A stretch of 64,000 nucleotides of DNA from Psychrobacillus sp. FSL K6-2836 (lineage in GTDB: Bacteria > Bacillota > Bacilli > Bacillales_A > Planococcaceae). Below, in pieces: positions 18,311 to 26,517 of this stretch (the stretch's first letter is position 1; every line of letters starts with the position of its first letter). The DNA lies in contig NZ_JBBOOM010000001.1 in assembly GCF_038003085.1 (NCBI RefSeq), positions 248,001-312,000 on the forward strand, in the 5' to 3' direction. A model generated the notes under the pieces. That model worked only from the letters and a program-made list of their open reading frames with translations, did not search any database and was not told the origin of the DNA. The position numbers were made by a program, and so were the translations under genes.

Positions 18311-18665
18311 CCCCTACTTCCTTTATAGCTTGGACAATAGTTTCTAGCGTATATTTGGATGAATGAACAGATGAAAGAAACCTTTTTTTGCTCGTTCCCT
18401 TGTAGTAAGATTGCACGATAAACTGTTTCATAGATTCAAGTAAGGAGTCAATCTGGCTTGGGTGGACATATTTTGGACGTTTTACTTGAATCCATTTTCG
18501 TACCAATTGTTCCCATTCAAGACAGATCTCATCAATTTTATATGCATGTGGCTTCACTTCTGTAAAAAAATCTGGTTCCTTGTCTAATTCTCTATATAGA
18601 TGAAAACGCGTAATACATTCATCGCATTCTTTCATTAATTGGTTGCTAAGCTTTAATAATGACAA
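18297..18665 (-). CDS. yppE: YppE family protein (DUF1798)
   Basis: A small helical cytosolic protein of about 122 residues and unknown function, conserved next to mrfA in Bacillales. I place the start at a TTG (18665) because GAGGGATC lies 5-7 bases upstream; the in-frame ATG at 18680 has no ribosome binding site and would itself contain that motif. No catalytic motif was seen. Overlap with mrfA suggests co-expression with the repair genes. Confidence 0.8.
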   Translation of the reverse strand: MSLLKLSNQLMKECDECITRFHLYRELDKEPDFFTEVKPHAYKIDEICLEWEQLVRKWIQVKRPKYVHPSQIDSLLESMKQFIVQSYYKGTSKKRFLSSVHSSKYTLETIVQAIKEVGDEYV

Positions 18666-18726
18666 AGTGATCCCTCGCATTCTAGTTATAGTTTAGCAAA
18701 TTCTCACTTATATTACTAGTTCTAAG

Positions 18727-18740
18727 CGAACGTACATTCC
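18727..18740. promoter_or_regulatory. Candidate LexA (DinR) SOS box
   Basis: CGAACGTACATTCC agrees with the Bacillus consensus CGAACRNRYGTTYC at 13 of 14 positions. It lies 62 bases upstream of the yppE start, in the only gap where the yppE-mrfA-mrfB operon could have its promoter. No clear -35/-10 pair was located around it. Confidence 0.55.
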
Positions 18741-18896
18741 TTATAATTTATTTTCTATTTTTTCCAGCTTTCCAAGTAATCGAAATGAATTTTTACTAAA
18801 ATCCTCTTCAAATTTATCCTGCTCGTCATTTAACCTATTTTCCAATAAAAACTCTAAAAGCTCTAACTGATCTATAAGTCTTTCAATTTTATTCAT
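18741..18896 (-). CDS. Small helical protein at the yppF position
   Basis: 51 residues, starting ATG with an excellent AAGGAGGAG eight bases upstream. The product is acidic and leucine-rich (RLIDQLELLEFLLENRL, then NDEQDKFEEDF) and should form one or two helices. B. subtilis carries the small gene yppF at this place, but I cannot confirm homology by eye. It is divergent from recU. The function is unknown. Confidence 0.72.
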   Translation of the reverse strand: MNKIERLIDQLELLEFLLENRLNDEQDKFEEDFSKNSFRLLGKLEKIENKL

Positions 18897-19079
18897 CAAT
18901 AACTCCTCCTTTTAAGGAGTATATTCGCTAGTTTTATATGCTCTCCTTCCAGTTTGACAAAGCATCTTCTTAAAAGACAAAACAAGTGTTTACTCGACAT
19001 TCCGGGAAATGAAACCTTCTATATTAGCTGTTCGTCTAATGTACTTGTGATAAACTAATAGCATAAAGAGGTGATTATT

Positions 19080-19679
19080 TTGGCTATTCATTATCCAAAT
19101 GGAAAAGCGTATATCCCGTCTACCAAAGTAAAAAAAGAAAAGAAAAAAGATTACTCTTTCAGTAATAGGGGTAAGACCTTAGAAGACGAGATAAACGATG
19201 CAAATGAATTTTATATCGCGCAGGATATTGCTGTTATTCATAAAAAACCAATACCAATCCAAGTTGTAAAAGTAGATTATCCTTCTAGAAGTAGCGCGGT
19301 AATTAAAGAAGCATATTATCGGACACCTTCTACAACTGACTTTAATGGAGTATATAAAGGGAAATATATTGACTTTGAAGCAAAAGAAACGGAAAATAGA
19401 ACAGCATTTCCTTTAAAAAATGTTCATCTTCATCAGGTTGAACATATGAGAAGAGTTTCAAAACAATTAGGAATTACCTTTCTGCTCGTCCGTTTTTCTG
19501 CATTAGAACGTTATTTTTATTTGCCTTTTGAACAATTATCGTTATTTTGGGATAGAATGCTAACAGGAGGAAGAAAATCTATTGCATTATCCGAAATGGA
19601 AACACATGCAATAGAAATCATTCCAAGATATGCACCAAGAATTGATTATATTAAAATAGTTAATGACTTGAACGTATAA
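19080..19679 (+). CDS. recU: Holliday junction resolvase RecU
   Basis: 199 residues from a TTG at 19080 with AAGAGGTGA six bases upstream; the product then begins MAIHYPNGK, aligning with the MIxYPNGK start of other RecU proteins, unlike the in-frame GTG at 19071. Conserved elements include SNRGKTLEDEIN, the metal-binding YIDFEAKET and the HQVEHM segment. It cleaves four-way DNA junctions in homologous recombination and repair. It is followed 21 bases later by ponA, the classic recU-ponA operon. Confidence 0.95.
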   Translation: MAIHYPNGKAYIPSTKVKKEKKKDYSFSNRGKTLEDEINDANEFYIAQDIAVIHKKPIPIQVVKVDYPSRSSAVIKEAYYRTPSTTDFNGVYKGKYIDFEAKETENRTAFPLKNVHLHQVEHMRRVSKQLGITFLLVRFSALERYFYLPFEQLSLFWDRMLTGGRKSIALSEMETHAIEIIPRYAPRIDYIKIVNDLNV

Positions 19680-19700
19680 AGTGAAAGTGAGGAGACGTTT

Positions 19701-22340
19701 ATGAGTGAGCAAAAAATGACTCGTGAACAACGAAGAAAACAACAAGAAAAAAAGAAACAACCTAAAACACCAGCTAAACTATGGATTAAAAGAATATTAT
19801 TGACAATCGTAATTATTGGCGTGGTTGGACTTATAGCTGGGGGATCACTATTCGCCTTCTATGCAAGCAGTGCCCCAGAACTAGATGAAACAGCTTTAAA
19901 AGATCCTATTAGTCCAAAACTGTTAGACGCTAATGGGGACCTATTCGCTACAGTTGGCGCCGAAAGTAGGGAATATGTAGTTTATGATGACATTCCAAAA
20001 CAAATGGAAGATGCAATCATCGCTACAGAGGATGCTCGTTTTTACGATCATTTTGGTGTAGATGTATTACGTTTAGGAAAAGCAGTACTTGCTAACGTCA
20101 CAAATGGTTTCGGTGATCAAGGAGCGAGTACAATTACACAACAGGTCGTAAAAAATTCATTCCTTACAAATGAAAAAACATTAAAACGTAAAGCACAAGA
20201 AGCATACCTTTCCATACAACTGGAAAGAAAATATGATAAAGAAGAAATATTTGAAATGTACTTTAACAAAGTTCTAATGTCTGGAAGAATTTACGGTTAT
20301 GGGACAGCAGCTAAGTATTTTTATGGTAAAGATTTAAAAGACCTTACATTAGATCAATACGCAGTACTTGCAGGTATGTCGCAACGTCCAAATGCGTTTA
20401 ATCCGTTTAAAAATCCGGAGCTTACGGAGAAAAGAAGAAATGTCGTATTACATTTGATGAACTTACATGACAAGATTACAGAGGAAGAAATGAAAACAGC
20501 TCAAGCAGTTCCAATAGAGGATTCTTTACTACCTGAGGATCAGCGAGTTGCCAATCAAGATTCCAAATATGATGCTTTCATAGATATCGTATTAAATGAA
20601 TTAGAAGCAAATGGTGATGGAAACGCAATCTCTGAGGGGATTACTATTCACACTACATTACAACCAAATGCACAACAACAAGTAGAGAAAACATTAAATT
20701 CTGATATGTTCCCTACTGATGATATTCAGTCGGCAGTAGCAGTAATAGATACGAAAACAGGGGCAATCGCAGCTGTTGGTGGTGGAAGAAATTATGGAGC
20801 AGATCGTGGCTGGAACTTTGCTCAAGACATGACCACACGCTCAATTGGTTCATCGATTAAACCTTTAATCGACTATGCCCCGGCAATCGAATTTCTAGAC
20901 TGGTCAACTGGGAAAACACTCTTGGATGAAGAAATTACCTATACAGGCACAGATCAAGTTGTACGTAACTTCGATCGTAAATATAAAGGAGCTATGACAT
21001 TTAGAGAAGCGCTATATAATTCTCGAAATGTGCCAGCAGTTAAAACATTACAAGAAGTAGGACCAGATAATGCTGAAGAATTTATTAATCGATTTGGGAT
21101 TGATCTTGGTAATGTATATGAAAGTAGTGCACTTGGTGGTGCCATGTCGCCTATTCAACTAGCCGGAGCTTATGCAGCTTTTGGAAACAGCGGGGTCCAT
21201 ACAGAGCCTTATTCGATAAATAAAATTGTTTATCGCGATGGAAAAACAGAAAAAAATTATAAACCAAAATCTAAAGAAGTTATGAAAGATTCCACTGCTT
21301 ATATGATTACCGACGTATTACGTGATGTGTTGACAAAAGGGACTGGTAAGCGTGCAGCAATTAGTGGTTTAGATATTGCTGGTAAAACAGGTACAACAAA
21401 CTATAGTTCAGATGATATGAAAAAATGGGATCTTCCAAGCAGTGCCTTTCCTGACGTTTGGTTTGCTGGATATACGACTGACTACTCGGTTGCCATATGG
21501 TCAGGTTACTCAGATAGGAAAGTACCAATGACTACTAATGAGGAGCGATACCTACCTCAGAATATTTTCAAAGAAGTCATGACTAACATTTCTAAAGATG
21601 CAGCAAATGAAAAATTTAAGAAGCCAAATTCTGTTGTAGAAGTCACAATTGAAAAAGGTTCAAGTCCACTTAAACTGGCAAGCGAATATACACCAGATGA
21701 ACTAAAATTGACGGAACTATTCGTGAGAGGCACAGAGCCTACTGCAGTTTCAGAGGAATATAAACAACTTGAATTGAATACTCCATCCAATCTTTCTGTG
21801 GAATATGATGAGCTTACATCAACTGCAACATTAGCATGGGATTTCGATCAGGAAGATATTGAATCTGAAGTTCAATTTGAAGTTGCTGTAACGATAGATA
21901 ACGGTCCATCTGAAGTAATTCAAACAACTAACCAAAAAGGGTTGATCGTACAAAACCTTATTCCAGGAAGTACGTATACCTTCAGTGTCACAGCAGTAGC
22001 AGAGGATATTCGAAGTGATAGTGCTTCCGCAACCTTAACATTAGATGCAATAGTTGAAGAGGAATTAGATGATTTGGATCCAATAGAAGAAATTCCAGAA
22101 AATCCAGATGGATCAAATAATGGGAATGGTAACGGAGAAGGAAATAATAATGGCAACGGCAATAACAATGGCAATGGCAACGGAAACGGAAACGGAAACG
22201 GAAACAACGAGGGTAACGGAAATGGAGATGGATCAGATTCAGGTGATGGTAATGAAAACCCTGATGATGGTTCAACAGAAAACCCAAATGATGGCACTGG
22301 AGAAACCGGTGAAAATGGGGAATCTGGAACGAATCCTTAA
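19701..22340 (+). CDS. ponA: Class A penicillin-binding protein 1 (PBP1a/1b)
   Basis: 879 residues: cytoplasmic basic tail, one transmembrane helix (about 29-53), GT51 glycosyltransferase with EDARFYDHFG (catalytic Glu110), transpeptidase with S384-S-I-K387, SRN (441-443) and KTGTT (562-566), then a fibronectin-type-III-like domain (about 690-775) and a low-complexity Asn/Gly/Asp/Glu-rich tail (790-879). All active-site motifs are intact. It polymerises and cross-links peptidoglycan outside the membrane. Ribosome binding site GTGAGGAG. The tail carries short (Asn-Gly)n repeats that could vary in length by slippage. Confidence 0.97.
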   Translation: MSEQKMTREQRRKQQEKKKQPKTPAKLWIKRILLTIVIIGVVGLIAGGSLFAFYASSAPELDETALKDPISPKLLDANGDLFATVGAESREYVVYDDIPKQMEDAIIATEDARFYDHFGVDVLRLGKAVLANVTNGFGDQGASTITQQVVKNSFLTNEKTLKRKAQEAYLSIQLERKYDKEEIFEMYFNKVLMSGRIYGYGTAAKYFYGKDLKDLTLDQYAVLAGMSQRPNAFNPFKNPELTEKRRNVVLHLMNLHDKITEEEMKTAQAVPIEDSLLPEDQRVANQDSKYDAFIDIVLNELEANGDGNAISEGITIHTTLQPNAQQQVEKTLNSDMFPTDDIQSAVAVIDTKTGAIAAVGGGRNYGADRGWNFAQDMTTRSIGSSIKPLIDYAPAIEFLDWSTGKTLLDEEITYTGTDQVVRNFDRKYKGAMTFREALYNSRNVPAVKTLQEVGPDNAEEFINRFGIDLGNVYESSALGGAMSPIQLAGAYAAFGNSGVHTEPYSINKIVYRDGKTEKNYKPKSKEVMKDSTAYMITDVLRDVLTKGTGKRAAISGLDIAGKTGTTNYSSDDMKKWDLPSSAFPDVWFAGYTTDYSVAIWSGYSDRKVPMTTNEERYLPQNIFKEVMTNISKDAANEKFKKPNSVVEVTIEKGSSPLKLASEYTPDELKLTELFVRGTEPTAVSEEYKQLELNTPSNLSVEYDELTSTATLAWDFDQEDIESEVQFEVAVTIDNGPSEVIQTTNQKGLIVQNLIPGSTYTFSVTAVAEDIRSDSASATLTLDAIVEEELDDLDPIEEIPENPDGSNNGNGNGEGNNNGNGNNNGNGNGNGNGNGNNEGNGNGDGSDSGDGNENPDDGSTENPNDGTGETGENGESGTNP

Positions 22341-22352
22341 TTAGAATTAGTA

Positions 22353-22395
22353 AAGTAGCAGGTCTTGACTGAAGTCATGACCCGCTACTTTTTTT
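22353..22395 (+). terminator. Intrinsic terminator of recU-ponA
   Basis: A long stem (22353-22369 with 22374-22390, two mismatches) closes a TGAA loop and runs into seven T at 22389-22395. It shares the TTGAC/GTCATGACC core with other hairpins here. Confidence 0.9.
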
Positions 22396-22422
22396 GTTGT
22401 ATAAAATAAGAGTAATTTCTAA

Positions 22423-22740
22423 CTATACGAGGGTGAATTTCATCGATACAAGAAAACTCTGCTTAATCGAGAGTGAATTCGCCCTGTACGAGAGCGATTC
22501 CGGGCTATACGAGAGAGCTTTGCCTATACGAGATTGAATACACCCTATCCGAGAGTGTTTCTCGGCTATACGAGAGCGATCTTCAGCTGTACGAGAGAGC
22601 TTTATTCGAGAGAGAATACACCTTATCCGAGAGTGTTTTCCGGCTATACGAGAGCGATCCTAGGCTATACGAGAGAGCTCTGCCTATTCGAGAGAAAATA
22701 CACCCTATACGAGAGTGTTTCCCAACTATACGAGTGCTTC
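22423..22740. repeat. Degenerate tandem array with four-unit higher-order period
   Basis: About 16 units of 15-23 bp built on CTATACGAGAG. From 22487 the units group into three higher-order blocks (22487-22568, 22569-22646, 22647-22728; 82, 78 and 82 bp). Blocks 1 and 3 differ at roughly 12 of 82 positions. A long open frame crosses it, but block lengths are not all multiples of three, so the repeat is conserved as DNA and not as protein. It fills the gap between the facing ponA and ypoC hairpins. The function is unknown. Confidence 0.9.
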
Positions 22741-22798
22741 GGGACATTCTGCAACAATTTATAGGAATTGTATGGACTAATTGTTTATCTAAAACGTC

Positions 22799-22830
22799 AA
22801 AGCGGCTGAATTCTAGGATTCAGCCGCTTT
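22799..22830. terminator. Terminator hairpin between the array and ypoC
   Basis: A perfect 13-bp stem (22799-22811 with 22818-22830) closes a TCTAGG loop. The T-rich tail (TTTTGTTTTG) lies on the plus side and a shorter one on the minus side. The stem includes the last codons and stop of ypoC. Confidence 0.75.
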
Positions 22831-23113
22831 TGTTTTGTGCACGTATGCGCGCTATTTTTTTCTTTGATTCCTTAAAGAGTTCATCGAGTTGAACAAATGC
22901 TACATGTCTTTCTATATTAGACTCGATAAATTTTAAGCGGTCTGTATAGTTTAATGGGGCTGCTTCTGGAATTTCATCATGGATTGATACTAGTAGATCA
23001 ATGCCCTTTCGCATCAGCCCAAACTTTTTCGTGTTCTTTGTTCTAATTAACCCTAATAGTTCTTCACGAATTATTTCCCATTCATCTAAATACCGCTGAT
23101 TACTGAGAGACAA
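22820..23113 (-). CDS. ypoC: YpoC family protein
   Basis: 97 residues from a TTG at 23113, with GAGGATGA seven bases upstream, inside the end of nth (14-base overlap). Mostly helical and charged (LDEWEIIREELLGLIR; SIHDEIPEAAPLNY), without known catalytic residues. Identified by position after nth, as in B. subtilis, and by general character; the function is unknown. Probably the last gene of the asnS-dnaD-nth-ypoC unit. Confidence 0.75.
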   Translation of the reverse strand: MSLSNQRYLDEWEIIREELLGLIRTKNTKKFGLMRKGIDLLVSIHDEIPEAAPLNYTDRLKFIESNIERHVAFVQLDELFKESKKKIARIRAQNKSG

Positions 23114-23756
23114 TTTTATTCATCCTCTTCTTCCCTTCTCTACAAACTGAGAGGAGTGGGCATTCAGGGCAATTTGGATTTTGCGCTTTACAATGATAGC
23201 GACCAAAAAAGATTAACTGATGATGCGTTTTAGACCATAATTCTATCGGTGTCTTTTTCATTAATGTTTCTTCAACCTGTAGAACTGAATCTTTCCATCT
23301 GCAGAGTCCTAAGCGTTTGGATACCCTTTCCACATGTGTGTCTACTGCTATCGCTGGAATATCAAATGCGACTGAAACGACTACATTAGCCGTTTTACGT
23401 CCTACTCCAGGAAAAGTAGTAAGCAAATCACGATCAGGTGGTACTTCCCCACCATATAACTCTATTAGCTGTTTACTAAGAGCTTGAATATTTTTAGACT
23501 TATTACGATACAAACCAATTGAACGAATATCTGTCTGTAATTCCTCAATGGATACTGCTAAATAATCCTCTGGTTTTTTATATTTTTGAAATAAGTTTTT
23601 TGTTACTTTATTCACTAACACATCTGTACATTGTGCGGATAACAAAGTAGCGACTAACAATTCGAAAGGATTATCGTGAACCAACTCACAATGTGCATCG
23701 GGGAACATTCGCTCCATCTCATCCAAACAGTATAGCCACTGTGCTTTTGTAAGCAA
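23100..23756 (-). CDS. nth: Endonuclease III, DNA glycosylase/AP lyase
   Basis: 218 residues from a TTG with AGGTG upstream, ten bases after dnaD. The helix-hairpin-helix FPGVGRKTANVV contains the catalytic Lys and VDTHVER the catalytic Asp. The C-terminal CKAQNPNCPECPLLSVC is the Cys-X6-Cys-X2-Cys-X5-Cys 4Fe-4S loop. It removes oxidised pyrimidines from DNA and nicks the abasic site. The dnaD-nth pairing matches B. subtilis. Confidence 0.96.
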   Translation of the reverse strand: MLTKAQWLYCLDEMERMFPDAHCELVHDNPFELLVATLLSAQCTDVLVNKVTKNLFQKYKKPEDYLAVSIEELQTDIRSIGLYRNKSKNIQALSKQLIELYGGEVPPDRDLLTTFPGVGRKTANVVVSVAFDIPAIAVDTHVERVSKRLGLCRWKDSVLQVEETLMKKTPIELWSKTHHQLIFFGRYHCKAQNPNCPECPLLSVCREGKKRMNKIVSQ

Positions 23757-23765
23757 AATTTACAC

Positions 23766-24476
23766 CTACTCTCTTTCTTCTAACCAGTTGTAAAACGGGA
23801 CCTTCGAACCAGAAGATGGTTGTTCCGTTGTTTTGGGCACAGGAACATGCTGCCTAAATTGCGCTGATTGATTTTCAGCAGCTTCAACAGTTTTGATGTT
23901 TTTCTTCTTCCAATCAAATAAAATCCGATCTATATATCGGAGACTAAGCTTTTGTGAAAGTACTGCTTCCTTTAAAGCTAAGCGGATGAGTGACGCAGAA
24001 TGCTTGTCTTGGTCAAACCACATACCTATAGTTTCATATTCCATTGGGGATAATAATCGACCAAATTCCTGCTCGAATAATTTATATATATCCCCTTCCT
24101 CTTCTTTGCTATGAAGATCCTTTACATCATTTTGTTGCTTCTCCATAAAATCTACTAATAGCTCCCATAATTGATGGAATGCATAATATTCATAATGTAT
24201 ACCATTTTGATCTAAATGCTGCTCTATTTGTATTAACCCTTTTTGCATAAGACGCTGCAAAATAGTTACTACTTTATGTTCACTAAAATAAGTACGTTCC
24301 ACTAAGTTTTGTGGGGTAGGAAAATGAATTCCTGCTTCTCCATAAGCGATTAAATGTAATAATAGAATAGCTTCTTCATCTCTTATATTAATCGCTTTAT
24401 AATGACTAAAAAAAAGCTGGGAAATAGTTACATTCCCCTGCTCAGTCCAGATACGGAGTCGATCTCGCTTTTGCAT
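23766..24476 (-). CDS. dnaD: Replication initiation protein DnaD
   Basis: 236 residues. The N-terminal winged-helix DDBH1 region (about 1-110) precedes a DDBH2/DnaB_2 domain with the diagnostic YIDRILFDWKKKNIKT (YxxxIxxxW). DnaD remodels DNA and helps load the replicative helicase at oriC and restart sites. A proline/serine-rich C-terminus ends FYNWLEERE. It lies between asnS and nth as in B. subtilis. Confidence 0.94.
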   Translation of the reverse strand: MQKRDRLRIWTEQGNVTISQLFFSHYKAINIRDEEAILLLHLIAYGEAGIHFPTPQNLVERTYFSEHKVVTILQRLMQKGLIQIEQHLDQNGIHYEYYAFHQLWELLVDFMEKQQNDVKDLHSKEEEGDIYKLFEQEFGRLLSPMEYETIGMWFDQDKHSASLIRLALKEAVLSQKLSLRYIDRILFDWKKKNIKTVEAAENQSAQFRQHVPVPKTTEQPSSGSKVPFYNWLEERE

Positions 24477-24516
24477 ACTCGTACTCCTTTCTCTCTATAC
24501 AATTTCTATTTACTTA

Positions 24517-25812
24517 TTATGGATATAAACGGTTTAATAAACGTGGGAACGGAATAGACTCACGAACATGCTCTGCTCCACTAAACCATGCGACCGTACG
24601 CTCTAGTCCCAGTCCAAAACCAGAATGAGGTACAGAACCTTGTTTACGTAGCTCTAAATACCAAGCATATGCCGATTCATCAAGTTTATGCTCTGCTAAG
24701 CGTTGTTTCAAAAGATCATAATCATGAATACGTTCAGAACCGCCAATTACTTCTCCATAACCTTCTGGAGCGATTAAATCAGCACATAAAACTACATCAT
24801 CACGCTCTGGATGTGGTTGCATGTAAAATGGCTTAATGCCTACTGGATAGTGCGTAATAAACACTGGTTTATCATAGCTTTCTGCGATAGCTGTCTCATG
24901 TGGTGAACCAAAGTCGTCTCCCCACTCTATATCATCGAAGCCTTTTTCATGTAAAAACTTAATAGCATCATCATATGAAATACGAGGGAATGGTGCTTGA
25001 ATATTTTCTAATTTCGACGTATCACGACCAAGACGCTCTAACTCCAATGCACAGTTTTTCAATACAGACTGGGCTATAAATGAAACATATTGTTCTTGCA
25101 CTTCCAAATTTTCCTCGAATTCTACAAATGCCATCTCTGGTTCAATCATCCAGAATTCGATTAAGTGACGGCGTGTTTTAGATTTCTCTGCACGGAATGT
25201 TGGTCCGAAAGAAAATACCTTTCCTAATGCCATAGCTGCTGCTTCCATATATAATTGACCTGATTGAGAAAGATATGCATCCTCGTCAAAGTATTTAGTA
25301 TGGAACAGTTCAGAAGTTCCTTCAGGGGATGAACCCGTTAAAATAGGTGGATCCATTTTCACAAAACCATTTTCATTAAAGAATTCATATGTAGCACGAA
25401 TAATTTCATTACGAATCTTCATAATAGCGTGTTGCTTTCTAGAACGTAACCATAAATGACGGTTGTCCATAAGGAATTCCGTACCATGCTCCTTAGGAGT
25501 AATAGGGAAATCGACCGCTGCATGAATTACTTCTATTTCTTTTACCTGAAGTTCATATCCAAAAGAAGAACGTTCATCTTTAATCACTTCACCACTTACA
25601 TACATAGAAGTTTCTTGTGTTAACCCTTTTGCAGTTTGAAAAATTTCTTCTCCAACCTCTTCTTTTACTACTACACCTTGCACAAAGCCTGACCCATCAC
25701 GTAATTGTAAAAATGCAATCTTACCACTTGAACGTTTATTGGCAAGCCAAGCACCCATTTTTACTGTTTCTCCAACATGGTTGGCCATATCTTTAATCAT
25801 GATTTTTTTCAT
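24517..25812 (-). CDS. asnS: Asparaginyl-tRNA synthetase
   Basis: 431 residues, the usual length, from the ATG at 25812 with GGAGGGTATT directly upstream (a TTG 12 bases earlier overlaps that site). An OB-fold anticodon-binding domain (about 15-100) is followed by a class II catalytic core with motif 2 ([20 protein letters not shown]) and motif 3 ([10 protein letters not shown]). It charges tRNA-Asn. B. subtilis has aspB between asnS and ypmB; here ypmB follows upstream after only 21 bases, so aspB is absent from this locus. Confidence 0.96.
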   Translation of the reverse strand: MKKIMIKDMANHVGETVKMGAWLANKRSSGKIAFLQLRDGSGFVQGVVVKEEVGEEIFQTAKGLTQETSMYVSGEVIKDERSSFGYELQVKEIEVIHAAVDFPITPKEHGTEFLMDNRHLWLRSRKQHAIMKIRNEIIRATYEFFNENGFVKMDPPILTGSSPEGTSELFHTKYFDEDAYLSQSGQLYMEAAAMALGKVFSFGPTFRAEKSKTRRHLIEFWMIEPEMAFVEFEENLEVQEQYVSFIAQSVLKNCALELERLGRDTSKLENIQAPFPRISYDDAIKFLHEKGFDDIEWGDDFGSPHETAIAESYDKPVFITHYPVGIKPFYMQPHPERDDVVLCADLIAPEGYGEVIGGSERIHDYDLLKQRLAEHKLDESAYAWYLELRKQGSVPHSGFGLGLERTVAWFSGAEHVRESIPFPRLLNRLYP

Positions 25813-25833
25813 AATACCCTCCAAAAGTTTTGA

Positions 25834-26322
25834 CTATAAGTTCGAAATTCGCTTCCACCATTCTCCATTATCAAATAACAAATAAACATAATTGAGTTTG
25901 TCATCCGCATTCACATAAGTAATTTCCCACACTGGTCCTATTTTTTCTACACCGAGTTTAGCATGTAATAACTTAGCATCTTTTACATCCTTCATCGCTA
26001 TGTCCACAGCTTGCTGCTCCGATATCCCTTCGTCTAAACTCACTTCCATAATCTTTTCGTCAGATTGATTGTCTGGTAAAAAATACGCTTTTTCTTCCCC
26101 TTTAGCTGTCGTACCAATCACTGTATAAAAAGTGGATGTATTGTTATATACATAGGTTTCATCTACCTGAGCCAACAAGTTATTTTCTAACGCATACGAT
26201 TCTGCTGCATCCGTTGCATCAGAAAATGGACTTTTTGCTTGAAAGTAAATTAATAAGCTTATAATTAAAGTTAAACTGAATGCAAAAATTACAATAAATA
26301 ATAACCATTTTTTAAGTGACAT
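25834..26322 (-). CDS. tseB: Wall elongation factor TseB (YpmB), PepSY-like
   Basis: 162 residues with one N-terminal transmembrane helix (about 6-27) and an extracytoplasmic part built from two PepSY-like repeats (AAESYALENNL... and EQQAVDIAMKDVKDAK). In B. subtilis YpmB/TseB promotes PBP2A activity in cell elongation. It sits three bases after ypmA and directly ahead of asnS. The role is assigned from family knowledge and position. Confidence 0.88.
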   Translation of the reverse strand: MSLKKWLLFIVIFAFSLTLIISLLIYFQAKSPFSDATDAAESYALENNLLAQVDETYVYNNTSTFYTVIGTTAKGEEKAYFLPDNQSDEKIMEVSLDEGISEQQAVDIAMKDVKDAKLLHAKLGVEKIGPVWEITYVNADDKLNYVYLLFDNGEWWKRISNL

Positions 26323-26325
26323 CTA

Positions 26326-26496
26326 TTACGTCCTATAAATGGTGAAAATAGCTTTATTTTCATCCTGCTTATCTAAAGATAGCCCGAACATTAAATCTTT
26401 CTCTTTTAGCGTTCGATTTAATACATCAACTATTTTATATAAGTCTGATTGGTAGTCGACTACAACAGTCGATAGCGTTTCAATTTTGTTTTCCAT
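26326..26496 (-). CDS. ypmA: YpmA family small protein (DUF4264)
   Basis: 56 residues, ATG at 26496 with GGTAGGA upstream. Begins MENKIETLSTVVVDYQSDLY and ends DENKAIFTIYRT, a compact alpha/beta protein conserved between dinG and ypmB in Bacillales. The function is unknown. It is 21 bases downstream of dinG. Confidence 0.88.
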   Translation of the reverse strand: MENKIETLSTVVVDYQSDLYKIVDVLNRTLKEKDLMFGLSLDKQDENKAIFTIYRT

Positions 26497-26517
26497 ATTC
26501 CTACCTGCTTTCTAAAA

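Noticed and set aside
21920-22344. Open frames on both strands over the 3' end of ponA
   Set aside because: They are shadows of the low-complexity Asn/Gly-rich tail, whose biased codons keep other frames open.
22423-22740. CRISPR array
   Set aside because: Units are short and degenerate with no constant repeat and no unique spacers, and no cas genes are nearby.
22473-22892. A 139-codon plus-strand open frame rich in RLYERAL/YTLSESV repeats
   Set aside because: It only reads through the degenerate tandem array. Block lengths of 82 and 78 bp put successive repeats in different frames, and it has no ribosome binding site and runs into ypoC antisense.
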